Source: Eunapius fragilis (taxonomy: Eukaryota > Porifera > Demospongiae > Spongillida > Spongillidae). From it: a stretch of DNA of 64,000 bases. The stretch is taken from contig OY811976.1 of NCBI GenBank assembly GCA_963681505.1, positions 4,578,003 through 4,642,002 on the forward strand, read 5' to 3'. Below the pieces are notes generated by a model. It was given only the letters and a program-made list of their open reading frames with translations, was not told the DNA's origin and did no database searches. Shown in pieces: positions 1-10,860 of the stretch. A program made the translations under genes and the position numbers. Numbering within the stretch: position 1 is the first letter of the stretch; the number at the start of each line of letters is the position of its first letter.

Positions 1-907
1 CATCAATACCAACTATACATGCGAACAAGTGATCGATGTGATATGCGTCATCGAAGAAATAAGGCTGTTGCAGATACCAATCAACATTTTTCACATGTGG
101 GCAATCACTTCAGGTGAACTTCCAAATTCGTACAAGCAAAACAGCACATGCAACTGGGTTAAGAGTGTCTTCAATCTCTCCCGTGATGATATTCCCTTAA
201 TACTACTTCCTTTGTCTCAATATTGTTGAATAGCACATGCATCACTGTATATATACTTGTTGAATAAGTCAGTGCTATATAATAAATCTTTATTGCATGC
301 ATGCATATTTCTGAGAGAATTAAACATTTAATACGTCAATATCAATAGTGATTCAGAAACAGTAAGCATGCTTATCACAGCTTTGGTGGCATCAACTTTC
401 TATCCAAAAATATGGGCGTCGGCATATCGGATTGCGTTTTATGTACCGTATAGTACCGCTAATAACAACCCCTCCCGAAAGGCTGCAAGGTGTTTAAACT
501 ATATCGTGTCTTTAACCTTGTTAAAGTGGGTACAACTAATGAATTTGAATATAGGTACGCAGAAGGGTGTAGCTCAAACCAGGCCGGAGCAGGAGCAGTA
601 CGTTGCACACATCCGAAGACTAAGTTAAGTACATGCGGAGGGCCTTGTACACATTCTAAGTACATTCTAAGTACTTATAAGATGGTCTAGATAGCAACTC
701 CAGCTCCTGCTCCTGGTATTAGGATGTGGCTATATGGTTTTAAAAGTAGCATGCACCTCCTGCTCCTGGCTTTAGGTAGCGACTCCTGCTACTGCTCCTA
801 GTTTTAGGTAGTAACTCCTGCTCTTGCTCCTGGTTTTAGCTATACCCGTACGCAGAAGTGTTCATGGCCAAGACACAAGTTGAAACACGAATAATTTTTT
901 TTCGTTG

Positions 908-908
<1 letters not shown>
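1..908. other. No recognisable gene; degenerate CTCCTGCTCCTG repeats
   Basis: I see no coding similarity here; the open frames are short and without motifs. From about 690 to 840 there is a degenerate tandem repeat built on the phrase CTCCTGCTCCTGG, four diverged units about 35-50 bp apart. The phrase ACGCAGAAG occurs at both about 556 and 850, so the block may be part of an old local duplication. Confidence 0.4.

Positions 909-939
<31 letters not shown>
909..939. repeat. Poly-G tract of 31 bases
   Basis: An uninterrupted run of about 31 G. Similar tracts occur at 2121-2137 and 60680-60700. Length in the assembly is probably unreliable; no function is evident. Confidence 0.8.
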
Positions 940-1253
940 CTTATACTCTCAGCAACGCTTTTAGATATAAGTTATTCCGTTCAAAAGCGTTGTGTTAATC
1001 TTCTTCAGCTTACCTACACATGTATCTAGACCAGTGTCAGTCAGTATATGCGTTGCGCCAGAGGGCTGGCCACACTAACTTTTGACCTAGTTGGGTTAGC
1101 AGTATCAAAGCCTATACTGTACCAAGAATTTTATCCATCTGATAGCCCTTGTGGCTATATGTTCATGTAAACATATGCAATAATAGCCCACACTTGCTAT
1201 CACAAATCTGGTAGGCTTGATACCCAACCTTCCACCAAAACGCGAAGGTCGGG

Positions 1254-1675
1254 CTATATGCCCAACAACTTTTCACCCTGTGCGTCGGGCCTGTAACACC
1301 AGACATTAATGTCAGTCAACATAACTGGGCTAGTAAAGAATTCCAAATCAGACTGTGCCACGATGATTGTGTCATTAATCAAGCTGTAATACACAATCGC
1401 TTGGCCACCTTGTTTGACTACGGGTGGCACGAGATTAATTTCTGGCCTTAGCGTCCTCATTAACGAATGAGTGAAGCGTGCTTCCCCTCAGTGACGTCAA
1501 AGCTAAAGATGTTGGGGAATTTCAGGATGAAAATCTCGCCCTTTATGCATCCTCTTAAAATGAATGAAGGGCAATTGATGAGCTGCAGTGCATCATAGTA
1601 CATACTGTCGAATTGTAACAATAAGAGGTGCTCAGCCCATATCACACGTTCATAGCAGTAAATATAGGCCCACAC
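1254..1675 (-). other. Possible coding exons, unrecognised
   Basis: Two adjoining minus-strand open frames (71 and 68 codons) overlap by one base at 1460, so a single base change or a short splice would be needed to read through both. The composition (for example PNIFSFDVTEGKHASLIR, then a frame containing INLVPPVVKQGG) is not low-complexity and could be real protein, but I do not recognise a family and there is no supporting splice site. It could equally be chance. Confidence 0.15.
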
Positions 1676-1782
1676 TGACTAACAAAATTAGAGCTCTCTA
1701 TCTCTATAAATCCAGGCCACAGGCCATTTGGTCTGTCACCTGAGGGTCAAGGGTGCATGGCTCGAGACAGTGCATGCATACA

Positions 1783-1873
1783 GGAGCCGGGATTATACAA
1801 TCAATACATGAATGTCGATTAGGAGGCCTAATCGACCTATCATTCTTGACTGCCGTGTATAATCCCGGCTCCC
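1783..1873. mobile_element. Small foldback (MITE-like), 91 bp
   Basis: Outer inverted repeat GGAGCCGGGATTATACA with its complement at 1857-1873, and an inner palindrome GTCGATTAGG/CCTAATCGAC around 1817. Nearly the whole sequence can fold on itself. A second short palindrome, ACATTAGGAGCCTAATGT, lies near 2000. Family unknown. Confidence 0.5.
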
Positions 1874-2303
1874 GTATATAGTTATTTTTCGCCCCCAAAA
1901 ATGCAAATCAATGTTTTTCAAGCCGGTCTATTCTATTCTCATATACATAATAAATAATTAATATACACATTGATGCACTACACTGAATGTGGAGATGTAC
2001 ATTAGGAGCCTAATGTATATTCTGCAAGTTTAAGGGGTTAATTTAGAGGCATGCATGCTAATATCAGCAGTGCATGACTATAGAAGGACAGCCGGGATAT
2101 ACCATAAAGAATAAAGGGGAGGGGGGGGGGGGGGGGGATTTACTTTGATAAGATGTCGCATGCAACCGATCCATTTGTAGAATGTATTCCACGCATAGTA
2201 AGTTATTTGACTACGTTACACGAACCAGGCTGGTGGCATGTCGTTTGCCGCGGTGAACAATTGAATGAACGAAGCGATAAACCACTGCGATAAACTAATA
2301 CAC

Positions 2304-2455
2304 CACAGCAAAAAAAGGGGGTCGAATCAAATTTTGATTTGCAATTGATTGATCAATGACATTCTGATACAGGATTGGTACAACATTCTGTATCAGAATG
2401 TCATTGATCAATCAATTGCAAATCAAAATTTGATTCGACGCGTTTTTTTGCTGTG
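2304..2455. mobile_element. CACAGCAAAAAAA-TIR foldback MITE, copy 1 (152 bp)
   Basis: Long hairpin with arms of about 65 bp beginning CACAGCAAAAAAA and ending TTTTTTTGCTGTG. The flanks ATACAC and ACACAC match at 5 of 6 bases, in line with the clear 6-bp target duplication of the related copy at 7706-7850. The termini are shared between the two copies while the interiors differ, as expected for a MITE family. Confidence 0.75.
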
Positions 2456-4390
2456 ACACACTACTTTAGGCCTACAAAAAGATTATCCTGCTTTGCGTTC
2501 TGGCGAATGAATTTATTTTAATGGAGTTGGCATTTTATAAAATTTTCCATGACAGCCATGTATCACGAGTTATTTTATAGCTAATTTTTCCTCTCTCACT
2601 TGTTTACAACAAAACTGTATCCATTCCATTCCCTGAATTATAGTATAGCGATAGCGACTGTGTAAATACAACGACCAATAATTAATTAACTAGTACGACG
2701 TTCGTCCATGCACTATCCAGCTTGGCTGGGGCATTGCAGTGCAATTCTGCGATCTTGAATATAATTCCTAAAGGTCATTTACTCGTTGATGCGCAAGTAG
2801 GGAATTAGTGTTACAGTGCGGCCTTCGTTGGTATACATGGATACATGATATAACATAATATATTAAAAAGTTTATATTTTGATGAATAAGTGCAACCCGT
2901 GATAATGTATATATATATATATACCAAGCGCTTAGCCAGCTAGGCCGCTTCGCGGAACATAGGTGCATGCATGCATGCATGAATGCATGAATGCATGCCT
3001 CAGGTGAATAACTCAAGTAGGTCCAAATACTCTTATATGGTAGACTCTGCCTCCTGGAATGATCTCAACAGGATGCCACCATCTGCCACCAAAATGTTTC
3101 TTAGAAGTCCACAATAACACTTACGTAAGTGTTACAAATGTCACTCGATGCTCAAATTGCTAGGAAAAATGTTTGGTAGTCGCGACCCTAATTATGTCAT
3201 TTTGATGCTGCATAGCGTTAAAAAGAATTTTTAATTTTGCTTGCAGCTTGAATATTTGGAAGTCTTTTCTTTATTTTTTCATTCAGTCGCTTATCAGTTT
3301 CCATTTTTGGTTGACTGACTTGTACCCTTAGCACTGATCTGGAGTATCTTTCTCATATTGTTCAACATTTGTCTGCGTGTAATACAGGAAGGGCACATAG
3401 ATGTACGCCTGGTAATTGATAAGCCCATTAGGGGTGGGAGGTGGGGGACTGTTTGATTCTCTTCTGCATGTGTGTGCATTTGTTGAATGTCAAATCTATT
3501 GCACTCCTTGGATTATTTTGTGGTATGACTTGTTGCATGATAAATTCAACTTCTCATTACAAATGAAATCAAACCTCTCAAATTCATTGGGATCACTAGG
3601 TATATAAAACTTTTCTAGAGTTTTTCTTTATTTGGGCAGATAAGCATGGAAAAAAATGCTGGGATGAAGTATGTAAATGTGATATAAGTTCTTGTTCAGT
3701 TCTGGCTCTGCTATGCTCACAAGTAACCACATCCAGAAAATCTCCCCCTGTAGGCAATGTAGAAAAATTATAGGCAGTGTAGAAAAATTATCCAGAAGGC
3801 ACTGCTTGGCAATTCCATGTTTTGCATTCACGTCATTGCCATTGCATTGGACAAATTGCACTACTTATGCAACAACGACAATGTCAATGATTCCAAGTTT
3901 AATTCCCTAGTAATAGTACCAAACAGTCTTTTCCCAACAAATCTGCCCAAATGTAAAGTGAAGACTCAAGACGTCAATTACAGAGTCACAGACACAGACA
4001 CAGTCACACGCGAACGATAGGAACACTTCAAACGTAAAACAAATTCAAATTTCAACTCAAACCTTAAATCGGCAACTTAATCAAGCATACAATACAGTTT
4101 TATACTTCAACATGACAAATATCATGACAAATATCATTGTTCCAAACAATAAGGCGGCTTTCACTGTTTCAGATCCACGCGCGGCCCATGGCAGTGGCCA
4201 GCGCACTGCACACAATGTAACGATGTAAGCCATCCAGGCATCCTTTGTGATTGTGAGAGCCATGCGCCTCAGCATTCTGGACGGTCAGCCAGTTGAATTA
4301 TGAATGGTACACTCTGAGTCTGAGGAGTAAAATAATATTGTATCCTTAAAAACATGCGCATACTACTGTAATGTCATTAAAAACACGCGA
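2456..4390. other. Unannotatable interval
   Basis: No gene recognised. Small features only: a short TA run at about 2908-2922, GCAT repeats at 2965-2998 and the palindrome CACTTACGTAAGTG at 3118-3131. On the minus strand at 4081-4275 an open frame contains a hydrophobic stretch near its end (FGTMIFVMIFVM) that would suit a membrane segment, but there is no other evidence that it is expressed. Confidence 0.3.
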
Positions 4391-5648
4391 GAACAAAAGG
4401 GTACTGCCCGTCCTCGTACCCAGTCCCGGAATAATCCCCTTCTTTAACACGCATAACTTGGGATAGGAACACATTTAAAGAATGGAAATTTCACCAATAG
4501 CTTCAGAATTGGCTGGAGGAGTGCCTACTGTGATCAAATAGTCGATTGTATATTTTGGTGATTGTATTGTTATATTTGGGCCGTACTAAACGCTATTCGT
4601 ATCATTACAAGGCAGAATCTTGACAAGTTTAGAATTATCGATACCAACCATAAAACTACAGGAGCAATAGCAAATGATTAACAATCAACTATACGGTCAG
4701 TGTAAGACATATAATTAGATGTCAAAATATGTGACCTACTAGAGAAAACGCTTTGTTGCTTCAATCGTTGTTTGGTGTGAAAGCTTTTTCTCAGGTATGT
4801 TAAGACTGGCTACACTATATTTGGAATTTGAATTTTCTGCAAATTCAAACATTACAACATGCCGCTTTTCTGTTCGGGTACTTCTTGTAGCTATTCTCTT
4901 TATACCAAATCTTTGTTCCATGATCCCGCAAATTAATTTAATTGATAGTTGTCATAGCAACCTTAGTAGTTTATTGTTGCGCGCTCCGAAATATTGGGGC
5001 GTTTCCTTACGTTTTCGCAAAACCCGGGTGATTGAATATCGATGTTTGTGGACAAAAGCAGTTATATTTTATTTATTTGATACTACTCTAACTAATGTGG
5101 GTGGGCACTACGAAATATAACATCGTTTGCATAAGTTGCACAACGAAATTGATGAATTTTGTGCTCAATTTTTCGCAGTTCTAATGTTTGTCTGCAAGCG
5201 CTCGAAGCGTTTCGAAATAGTGATTAAAAAGCCTAGTATGATGATTAAATGTGGGTATCCCAGAAGTAGAAGAACTGCAGAAACATGCGAAAAACTATTC
5301 TTTTATCGCCCGGGTTTTCAAATCTAACATTAAGACAATTATTTCACCGTGCGTAACTGTTGTCATGGAAACAACATTATATATTAATTACGCGCTATCA
5401 ATCCAAAGTGTATTGGACATTATTAATCTGTGGTAACGTCTGTGTATGAATATTTATGAACAAACGCTTCATTTGGCAGCCATTTAATAATTTTAGGTGT
5501 AGTCAGTCTTAACACACCTGAGTTGTCAGTGAAGTTGTTTTTCTCGAAATGACTTTACTTCAGAAAAAGAGTAAAGCGAAACGACGTGCAAAATATCTCC
5601 AAACTCGAAACGATATTTTAGAATCAGCACGGGCATGCTACAACACGG
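4391..5648 (+). mobile_element. Helitron-like 5' region, tandem copy 1
   Basis: This is the 5' untranslated region plus the first codons of the family seen more fully at 13356-14737. It shares the order of blocks GTACCCAGTCC, ATAACT..GATAGGAAC and CAGTGAAGTTGTTTTTCT followed by an ATG. After removal of the transposon at 4790-5522 it is about 98% identical to copy 2 (5649-6180), about ten differences over some 530 bp. Its short reading frame (5550 on) begins MTLLQKKSKAKRRAKYLQTR and runs straight into copy 2. The two copies therefore arose by tandem duplication. Confidence 0.6.
4790..5522. mobile_element. CTCAGG-TIR non-autonomous DNA transposon, copy 1 (733 bp)
   Basis: The ends form a 26-bp TIR with two mismatches: CTCAGGTATGTTAAGACTGG on the left and the complement of CTCAGGTGTGTTAAGACTGA on the right. 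The tandem copy at 5649 onward is the empty site: AGCTTTTTGTCAG there versus AGCTTTTT, element, TTGTCAG here. That fixes the boundaries and gives a 2-bp target duplication TT. The interior has no transposase. A relative with the same terminal motif lies at 48111-48928. Confidence 0.85.
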
Positions 5649-6240
5649 AGAACGAAAGGGTACTGCCCGTCCTCGTACCCAGTCCCGGAATAATCCCCTT
5701 CTTTAACACGCATAACTTGGGATAGGAACACATTTAAAGAATGGAAATTTCACCAATAGCTTCAGAATTGGCTGGAGGAGTGCCTACTGTGATCAAATAG
5801 TCGATTGTATATTTTGGTGATTGTATTGTTATATTTGGGCTGTACTAAACGCTACTCGTATCATTACAATGCAGAATCTTGACAAGTTTAGAATTATCGA
5901 TACCAACCAGAAAACTACAGGAGCAATAGCAAATGATTAACAATCAACTATACGGTCAGTGTAAGACGTATAATTAGATGTCAAAATATGTGACCTACTA
6001 GAGAAAACGCTTTGTTGCTTCAATCGTTGTTTGGTGTGAAAGCTTTTTGTCAGTGAAGTTGTTTTTCTCGAAATGACTTTACTTCAGAGAAAGAGTAAAG
6101 CGAAACGACGTGCAAAACACCTCCAAACTCGAAACGATATTTTAGTATCAGCACGGGCATGCTACAACACGGAGCCTGAAAAGAAACGGACCACTGAACG
6201 CGAAAGATATCAAGCAGAGCCAGAAAAGAAACGGTTGTGT
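5649..6240 (+). mobile_element. Helitron-like 5' region, tandem copy 2
   Basis: Second copy of the segment described at 4391, without the CTCAGG transposon. An ATG at 6073 opens a frame with KSKAKRRAKHLQTRND and then two short units of the form YxxEPEKKR, a shortened version of the lysine-rich 15-residue repeat at 13966-14280. After about 6235 the frame enters GT/CA microsatellite sequence and is not meaningful. Confidence 0.6.
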
Positions 6241-7359
6241 GCATGTGTATGTGTGCGTGTGTTTGCAAATGGTGAGGGCTTTGGACAGATCAAAGAAAGA
6301 TACCTAATAGCAACACACAAACACACATACATGCACACACACATGCAAACACACGCACCATTTGCTGTGCTTGTACTTTTTGTATGGCTTTTGTTTACTT
6401 ACAACTTAAAGTACTTCTGAATACGGGAAGGGGTAAGCGTACTAGTACCCTGCAAAACTAAACGAGGCCATCGAAAGATTTCTAGCGATAAAGTTATTCA
6501 AAGGTATGTAAATGTAGCTACCTACTCTTACTAAGCTTGGTTTACAATATAACATTGGTGGCTGAGCATTACGGATCACTTACGGATTAATTACGATCAT
6601 CAACAAATACGCATCGGAATAATGTGCATGAAAAAAAATGAAGGAAACAAGTAAAAAAAAACCTTCTCAATGTGAAAGTTGGTGGGATATAGGATTTGAA
6701 GGCAATGTTGGTGTAAAAAGCAAGGAAACAGGCAGGGGCGGATTCAGGGGGGGGGGGGGGTCTTTGGGGTCTAAAGACCCACCCTTAGCCCCAAGTGATG
6801 AATAATTAATTACATGCGTGGTTAATTAATCCAGTTATCTTACCGCAAAATGAAGCGATCGAAAGGCCGAGCTGTTCTACAGGATGTAAGCGCGTCAAAT
6901 CTATGGATCTCAGATCCTTTTTCTCAGGAAACAGGTAGATCTAAGTAACTGCCTGCTAAGCATATAATATAAAACGCTCGATACACGTGTGTATTTGAAT
7001 GAATCAGGTGTTGGTCACGGTGAGGCGTTGCGTTTATTACTGAGCAGCAGGAACCACAGCAGTGTGAAGAGCTAGACATAATTGTCTAGTGTCATTTGCC
7101 CAATGATGAAGACTCATGCCCAAGTCAGTGTCTTACGAAAGGGATCTTATCATTAACGTCTTCTTTGCAAGTACCGAAGGGGCGCTTCATCCAGCAGTTG
7201 CCACTGTTGAGGCTACGGGTGCACACAATGGCGTTGCGTGAATTATCGAGCAGCAGGAACCACAGCAGTGTGATGAGCAAGACACCAACTCCATCGGTCA
7301 AATACACCTGCAGTTAATGCTAGCCAGTATTACCGACGAGCATTAACTATTCCAATTAA

Positions 7360-7960
7360 TGCTGTACCATTTAGTTACCGAGCTTGACAATCGTTTTGAA
7401 CAAGAAGCAGCAGGCATTGTTGGAGAGTTAGCACAAATTTTGCCTTCTGAATTCTGTTCAGCAAAATGTCATTTCAAAGAGGTTTAAAGGATGACCTTCC
7501 ATCAGCTAAGGCATGCATTACATGCTGAGCTGGATTTATGGAGAAAGAAACGAAACTGTCAAAGTAAAACAGCTTGATACGCCTACAAAGGTCTATGTTT
7601 TGTTGACACGGATTACTTCCCAAACATTTATGTAATCCTTGCCATATCGGCTACTCTGCCAGTAACTAGTTGTGAGTGTGAAAAGTCAATTAGCGTGCTA
7701 AAATTCACAGAAAAAAAAGGCGCAAATCAAATTTTGATTCCACAAGTGATCTGTTATTTCATATCTGTATTCAAACTGTTATCAGTTTGGTACAGATATG
7801 AAAAAAAAAAACAGATCACTTGTATGATTTGCGCCTTTTTTTTTGCTGTGAAAATTGCTGAAGGCATCACTTCGAAGCACTATTGGTAATGACAGATTAA
7901 ATGGTTTGGCATTGATGCTGATTCATAGAGATGTGTCCAGAAGCGGTGGTTGAAGAGTTT
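7360..7960 (+). pseudogene. hAT transposase C-terminal fragment
   Basis: The plus-strand frame reads HLVTELDNRFEQEAAGIV near 7367, and after a frame change DYFPNIYVILAISATLP then TSCECEKSISVLK at about 7610-7704. The latter is the hAT C-terminal dimerisation domain (P-x-I-x-x-I-L-x-x-LP-x-T-x-x-x-E-x-S-x-S-x-L-K). The frame is cut by the MITE at 7706-7850. Taking out the MITE and one AAAATT duplication lets it continue as KLLKASLRSTIGNDRLNGLA, also typical of the domain. At least one in-frame stop (TGA near 7577) and one shift precede the domain, so the gene was decayed. The sequence most resembles DUF4371/ZMYM1-type hATs. Confidence 0.8.
7706..7850. mobile_element. CACAG-TIR foldback MITE, copy 2 (145 bp)
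   Basis: It starts CACAG and ends TTTTTTTTTGCTGTG. Arms of about 60 bp contain GGCGCAAATCA and its complement. A 6-bp duplication AAAATT lies at 7700-7705 and 7851-7856. Removal restores the hAT reading frame exactly, which proves the boundaries. It is younger than the hAT it sits in. Confidence 0.9.
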
Positions 7961-8309
7961 TCTCGTCATTATTCACGCAGGCTTTTGCTTTTGTTAATTA
8001 ACCCTTTTTCAGAGTAGCTAGCCCAATGGTTATACTTGATGCCGTCAATATTAAGTTGTTTAGGAATATTATCATTGTGAAAAGTGCTTTAATTTTCATG
8101 CCAAATAAATAGGAAACTAAAAATTGCGGCTGGGGCTGTGCCCCAGGCCCCGCCATGGGTGGGGGCACGCCCCCTCCTGCACCCACCCCCTTCATGAATT
8201 TGATCTTAGACCCCCCCTTCCTGAATTCCTGGATCCGCCCCTGACAGGGGTCTGTAATAGTAAGGGAAAATGTCATAGTCCTATATTTAGCACACGAACA
8301 TAGTATATG

Positions 8310-9436
8310 CATAGATTATTTAGACAGGGATTGGAAACGGATCACGTGCACGCCAATTAACAGCTCCGTCTGTGTTATAGCGGAAGATAGGTTATTGTAG
8401 TAGTTATTAAGTTTGGAATGGCAAAATGAGTAGCAAGAAACCAACCTTCAAACCCCGTTAATACTATTTACAAAAGTACCCACAGGCCCAGAAAGGACAG
8501 CAGTCTTACTCTATTCGTGCCGTGTCCCAAATGATTGACGCGATGTAAAGCCAACTTAAACAGAGGTTGAAACCTTCAACCTCCGTTAATACTATTTTTA
8601 AAAGAAGCTATACGCCCAGAACTGACAGTATTCTATATTCGCGCCGTATCCCTAATGATTGACCCGAGAGTCGATGTAAAGCCAACTCTTTATAACCTCA
8701 TACCAACACTCCCTGGCATAGCCCATAGCTCAGTTCTATCGCAAAGTAAACCTTCAAATCCTGCTAATACTATATACAAAAGTAGTATACGCCCAGAACT
8801 GCCAGTACGGCCTAGTCTATTCGTGCCGTGTCCCTAATGATTGACGCGATAGTCGATGTAAAGCGAACTTTTTATAACGTCATACCAACACTCCCTGGCT
8901 TAGTCCATAGCCCAGCTCTATCGCAAAATGAGTGCACTAGAGGATGAACACTTCAAACCACGTTTACACTATTTACAAAAGTAGTTATACGCCCAGAACT
9001 GCCTGTATGTCTAAAACGCTGTTTCGTGCCACGTTATGTTTTCAAAGCTAGGGGAAAGGGCAAAACCTATCCAGTTCTATTCAGATTGCTACGAAGAGCT
9101 TATTTACAAAAAATCAAGGTCAAAAAACGTACAGAACAGTTTTTGCACGCCCAGAAAGGATTCACATAGCTTCATTTCTCAGTTTTTATTAAAAGCTCCC
9201 GAAGATTCATTCACTAGAACTTCAAACACGTTTCTAGACAAACCTTACCTTTCATGAATTGGGTGGAACACATTCGAGACTCTACATGATACGGATTTCA
9301 CCAAAACCAGCTATAAGACATTTTCCCGCCAAACTCAAAAGGTGCTATCCATTATAATATTGACGGCGCATAGCCTTCTACCGTAAAATGTATGGCTCAC
9401 GTGATCCGTTTCCAATCCCTGTCTAAATAATCTATG
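8310..9436. mobile_element. CATAG-TIR non-autonomous element with 7-bp target duplication (1,127 bp)
   Basis: 39-bp TIR starting CATAGATTATTTAGACAGGG and continuing ATTGGAAACGGATCACGTG, perfectly mirrored at 9398-9436. GTATATG flanks both ends (8303-8309 and 9437-9443). The interior is about four diverged tandem units of 130-200 bp with phrases such as ACGCCCAGAACTG, CGTGCCGTGTCCCTAATGAT and GTCGATGTAAAGC, and TATACGCCC in most units. No transposase. Terminal motif, TSD length and TATACGC motif tie it to the 9.7-kb element at 14963-24675. Confidence 0.85.
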
Positions 9437-9589
9437 GTATATGCTACTAACGGGCCGCTAAATATAGGACTATGACTTTTTTTTTCCCTTGCTATTACAG
9501 ACCCTTGTTCCTTGGTTTTTACACCACCATTGCCTTCAAATCCTATATCCCACCAACTTTCTCATTGAGAAGGTTTTTTATTTACTTGT

Positions 9590-10299
9590 ATATCATGGCC
9601 CTGACATACTGTTATAGATTGTGAGCCTATAAATGGCCACGCAATGAGTGGCACGCAAAGAGTATGACCGAATCGATAGGGACACGATTTCTAAGTTGTA
9701 AGTACATGGTAGTACGTACCGTGTTTTGTATGGTGATGGTAGCTGGATCCCACGCATTTCGATCGCTTAATGAATCTTGTTCGTTATAGAAGAGAACCAT
9801 AGGCGTTTGTAAGAAACTAGTCACATGTTAAAATAGTGGCATGGGCACGGGAGGTTATTGTATATATTCACGTGCTCGGAGTAGCGGGAAGCAGGTTGTA
9901 GTAGGTTAATGGCGCGAAATGAACCAGAAATGTGCATTTACTTTGCACAGCTGTATCTCCGTAACGGATCAAGTAAAAATTAACGAACAGAACAAATCGA
10001 TAGGTACAGGACCCCTCAGCGTACAAACCGGATTTGAAGTTAATTGAGATGTCCTGCCGAAAGATCAGTTTGAACCCCAAGGGGTATCGGACGTTGCAAC
10101 ACTGGCACGAAGCTAATGCAAGAGCCCAAAATTTATTCTACCAGAGAGAAATGATGTAGTATGAAGTGTTGAAAATAGGAAGTCAATAGCATTTACGTTT
10201 CGGGAGATGTAGCGATTTCAAAGTGAATCATTTTTATAACTTTATATATATATATATACGCGATAGGCAATTTTCGCGTGAACTGTCCCATATATATAT
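9590..10299 (+). mobile_element. Dispersed repeat family R700, copy A
   Basis: About 700 bp, also present at 31170-31800 (plus), 53420-54096 (inverted) and, truncated, 57630-57949 (inverted). Shared marks are GAGCCTATAAATGGCCAC at one end, TTGAACCCCAAGGGGTATCG in the middle and GTGAACTGTCCCATATATA at the other end. It lies exactly between two ACAAG-type MITEs here. The family is unknown and I found no transposase. A 70-codon minus-strand frame (9868-10080) is kept open in copies A and C. Confidence 0.65.
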
Positions 10300-10602
10300 A
10301 CAAGATATAAAAATTTAATTAAAATAAAATTGGTGATGTAGGATTTGTAGACAGCAATTGAGTAAAAAGTAAGGAAACAAGGAATTACGGATATTAGGCA
10401 TTCATTTAATTATAAATATTACATACCTACATTTAGCACAGAATTTCAAGGAGGTAGATTTGCTAAATAATGTAAGTCTGTAATATTTATAATTAAATGA
10501 ATGCCTAATATCCGTAATTCCTTGTTTCCTTACTTTTTACTCAATTGCTGTCTACAAATCCTACATCACCAATTTTATTTTAATTAAATTTTTATATCTT
10601 GT
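10300..10602. mobile_element. ACAAG-TIR foldback MITE (diverged subfamily)
   Basis: Near-perfect inverted arms of about 130 bp, starting ACAAGATATAAAAATTTAAT, with internal GGTGATGTAGGATTTGTAGA and AAGTAAGGAAACAAGG. The latter phrases correspond to GGTGGTATATAGGATT and AAGCAAGGAAACAAGG of the other ACAAGTA MITEs, and the centre again holds TTTAGCACA. It is therefore a distant member of the same group. Confidence 0.75.
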
Positions 10603-10860
10603 TTCACACATTTTTATGCTAGGCGCTGTACATGTTAATGCAAGATTACTTCGCATGGCGAGGAAGTATTCATCCCTGCGCAATCACATGCATGCTCTTA
10701 ACTAAACTGTTTTAACTTGGTCGGAAGATCGATACGGCGCAATCGGTAGCCCTGCTATATAGCATTCAAAGAACATTAGTTGTAATTATAAATTTATAAC
10801 AAAGCCTTCTATACGGCCGAGCTCCGAGAGGCCCCCAGTACGGATGGGGCCATATTCCCC
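10603..10860. other. Short unannotated spacer
   Basis: No gene or repeat recognised between the MITE and the GC-rich minisatellite. Confidence 0.3.

Larger units (their letters stand above)
6733..8243 (+). mobile_element. hAT element with 5-bp target duplication (1,511 bp)
   Basis: Termini CAGGGGCGGATTCAGG and CCTGGATCCGCCCCTG are inverted copies and typical hAT ends. ACAGG flanks the element on both sides (6728-6732 and 8244-8248), shorter than the usual 8 bp; a 5-bp duplication recalls the hAT5 group (from memory). The inside carries the remains of a transposase C-terminus. Around 7021-7080 and 7228-7290 a phrase containing GAGCAGCAGGAACCACAGCA is repeated about 207 bp apart. Confidence 0.8.
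6647..9589. mobile_element. ACAAGTA-TIR foldback MITE split by two later insertions
   Basis: The arms begin ACAAGTAAA and contain GTTGGTGGGATATAGGATT and TTGGTGTAAAAA at 6647-6732. They continue at 8249-8309 (GTCTGTAATAGTAAGGG, then TATATTTAGCACAC) and are mirrored at 9437-9589. With the two inserted elements removed the original is about 290 bp, and its centre matches the uninterrupted family member at 26031-26310. It was therefore hit twice: by the hAT at 6733-8243 and by the CATAG element at 8310-9436. Confidence 0.8.

Noticed and set aside
29-690. Four short frames at the window start as genes
   Set aside because: Overlapping on both strands, no motif, no splice or promoter context.
4790-5522. 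Reading the segment missing from the second tandem copy as a spliced intron
   Set aside because: It ends in a 26-bp TIR and leaves a 2-bp duplication, and a TIR-sharing relative with its own empty site exists at 48111-48928; it is a transposon.
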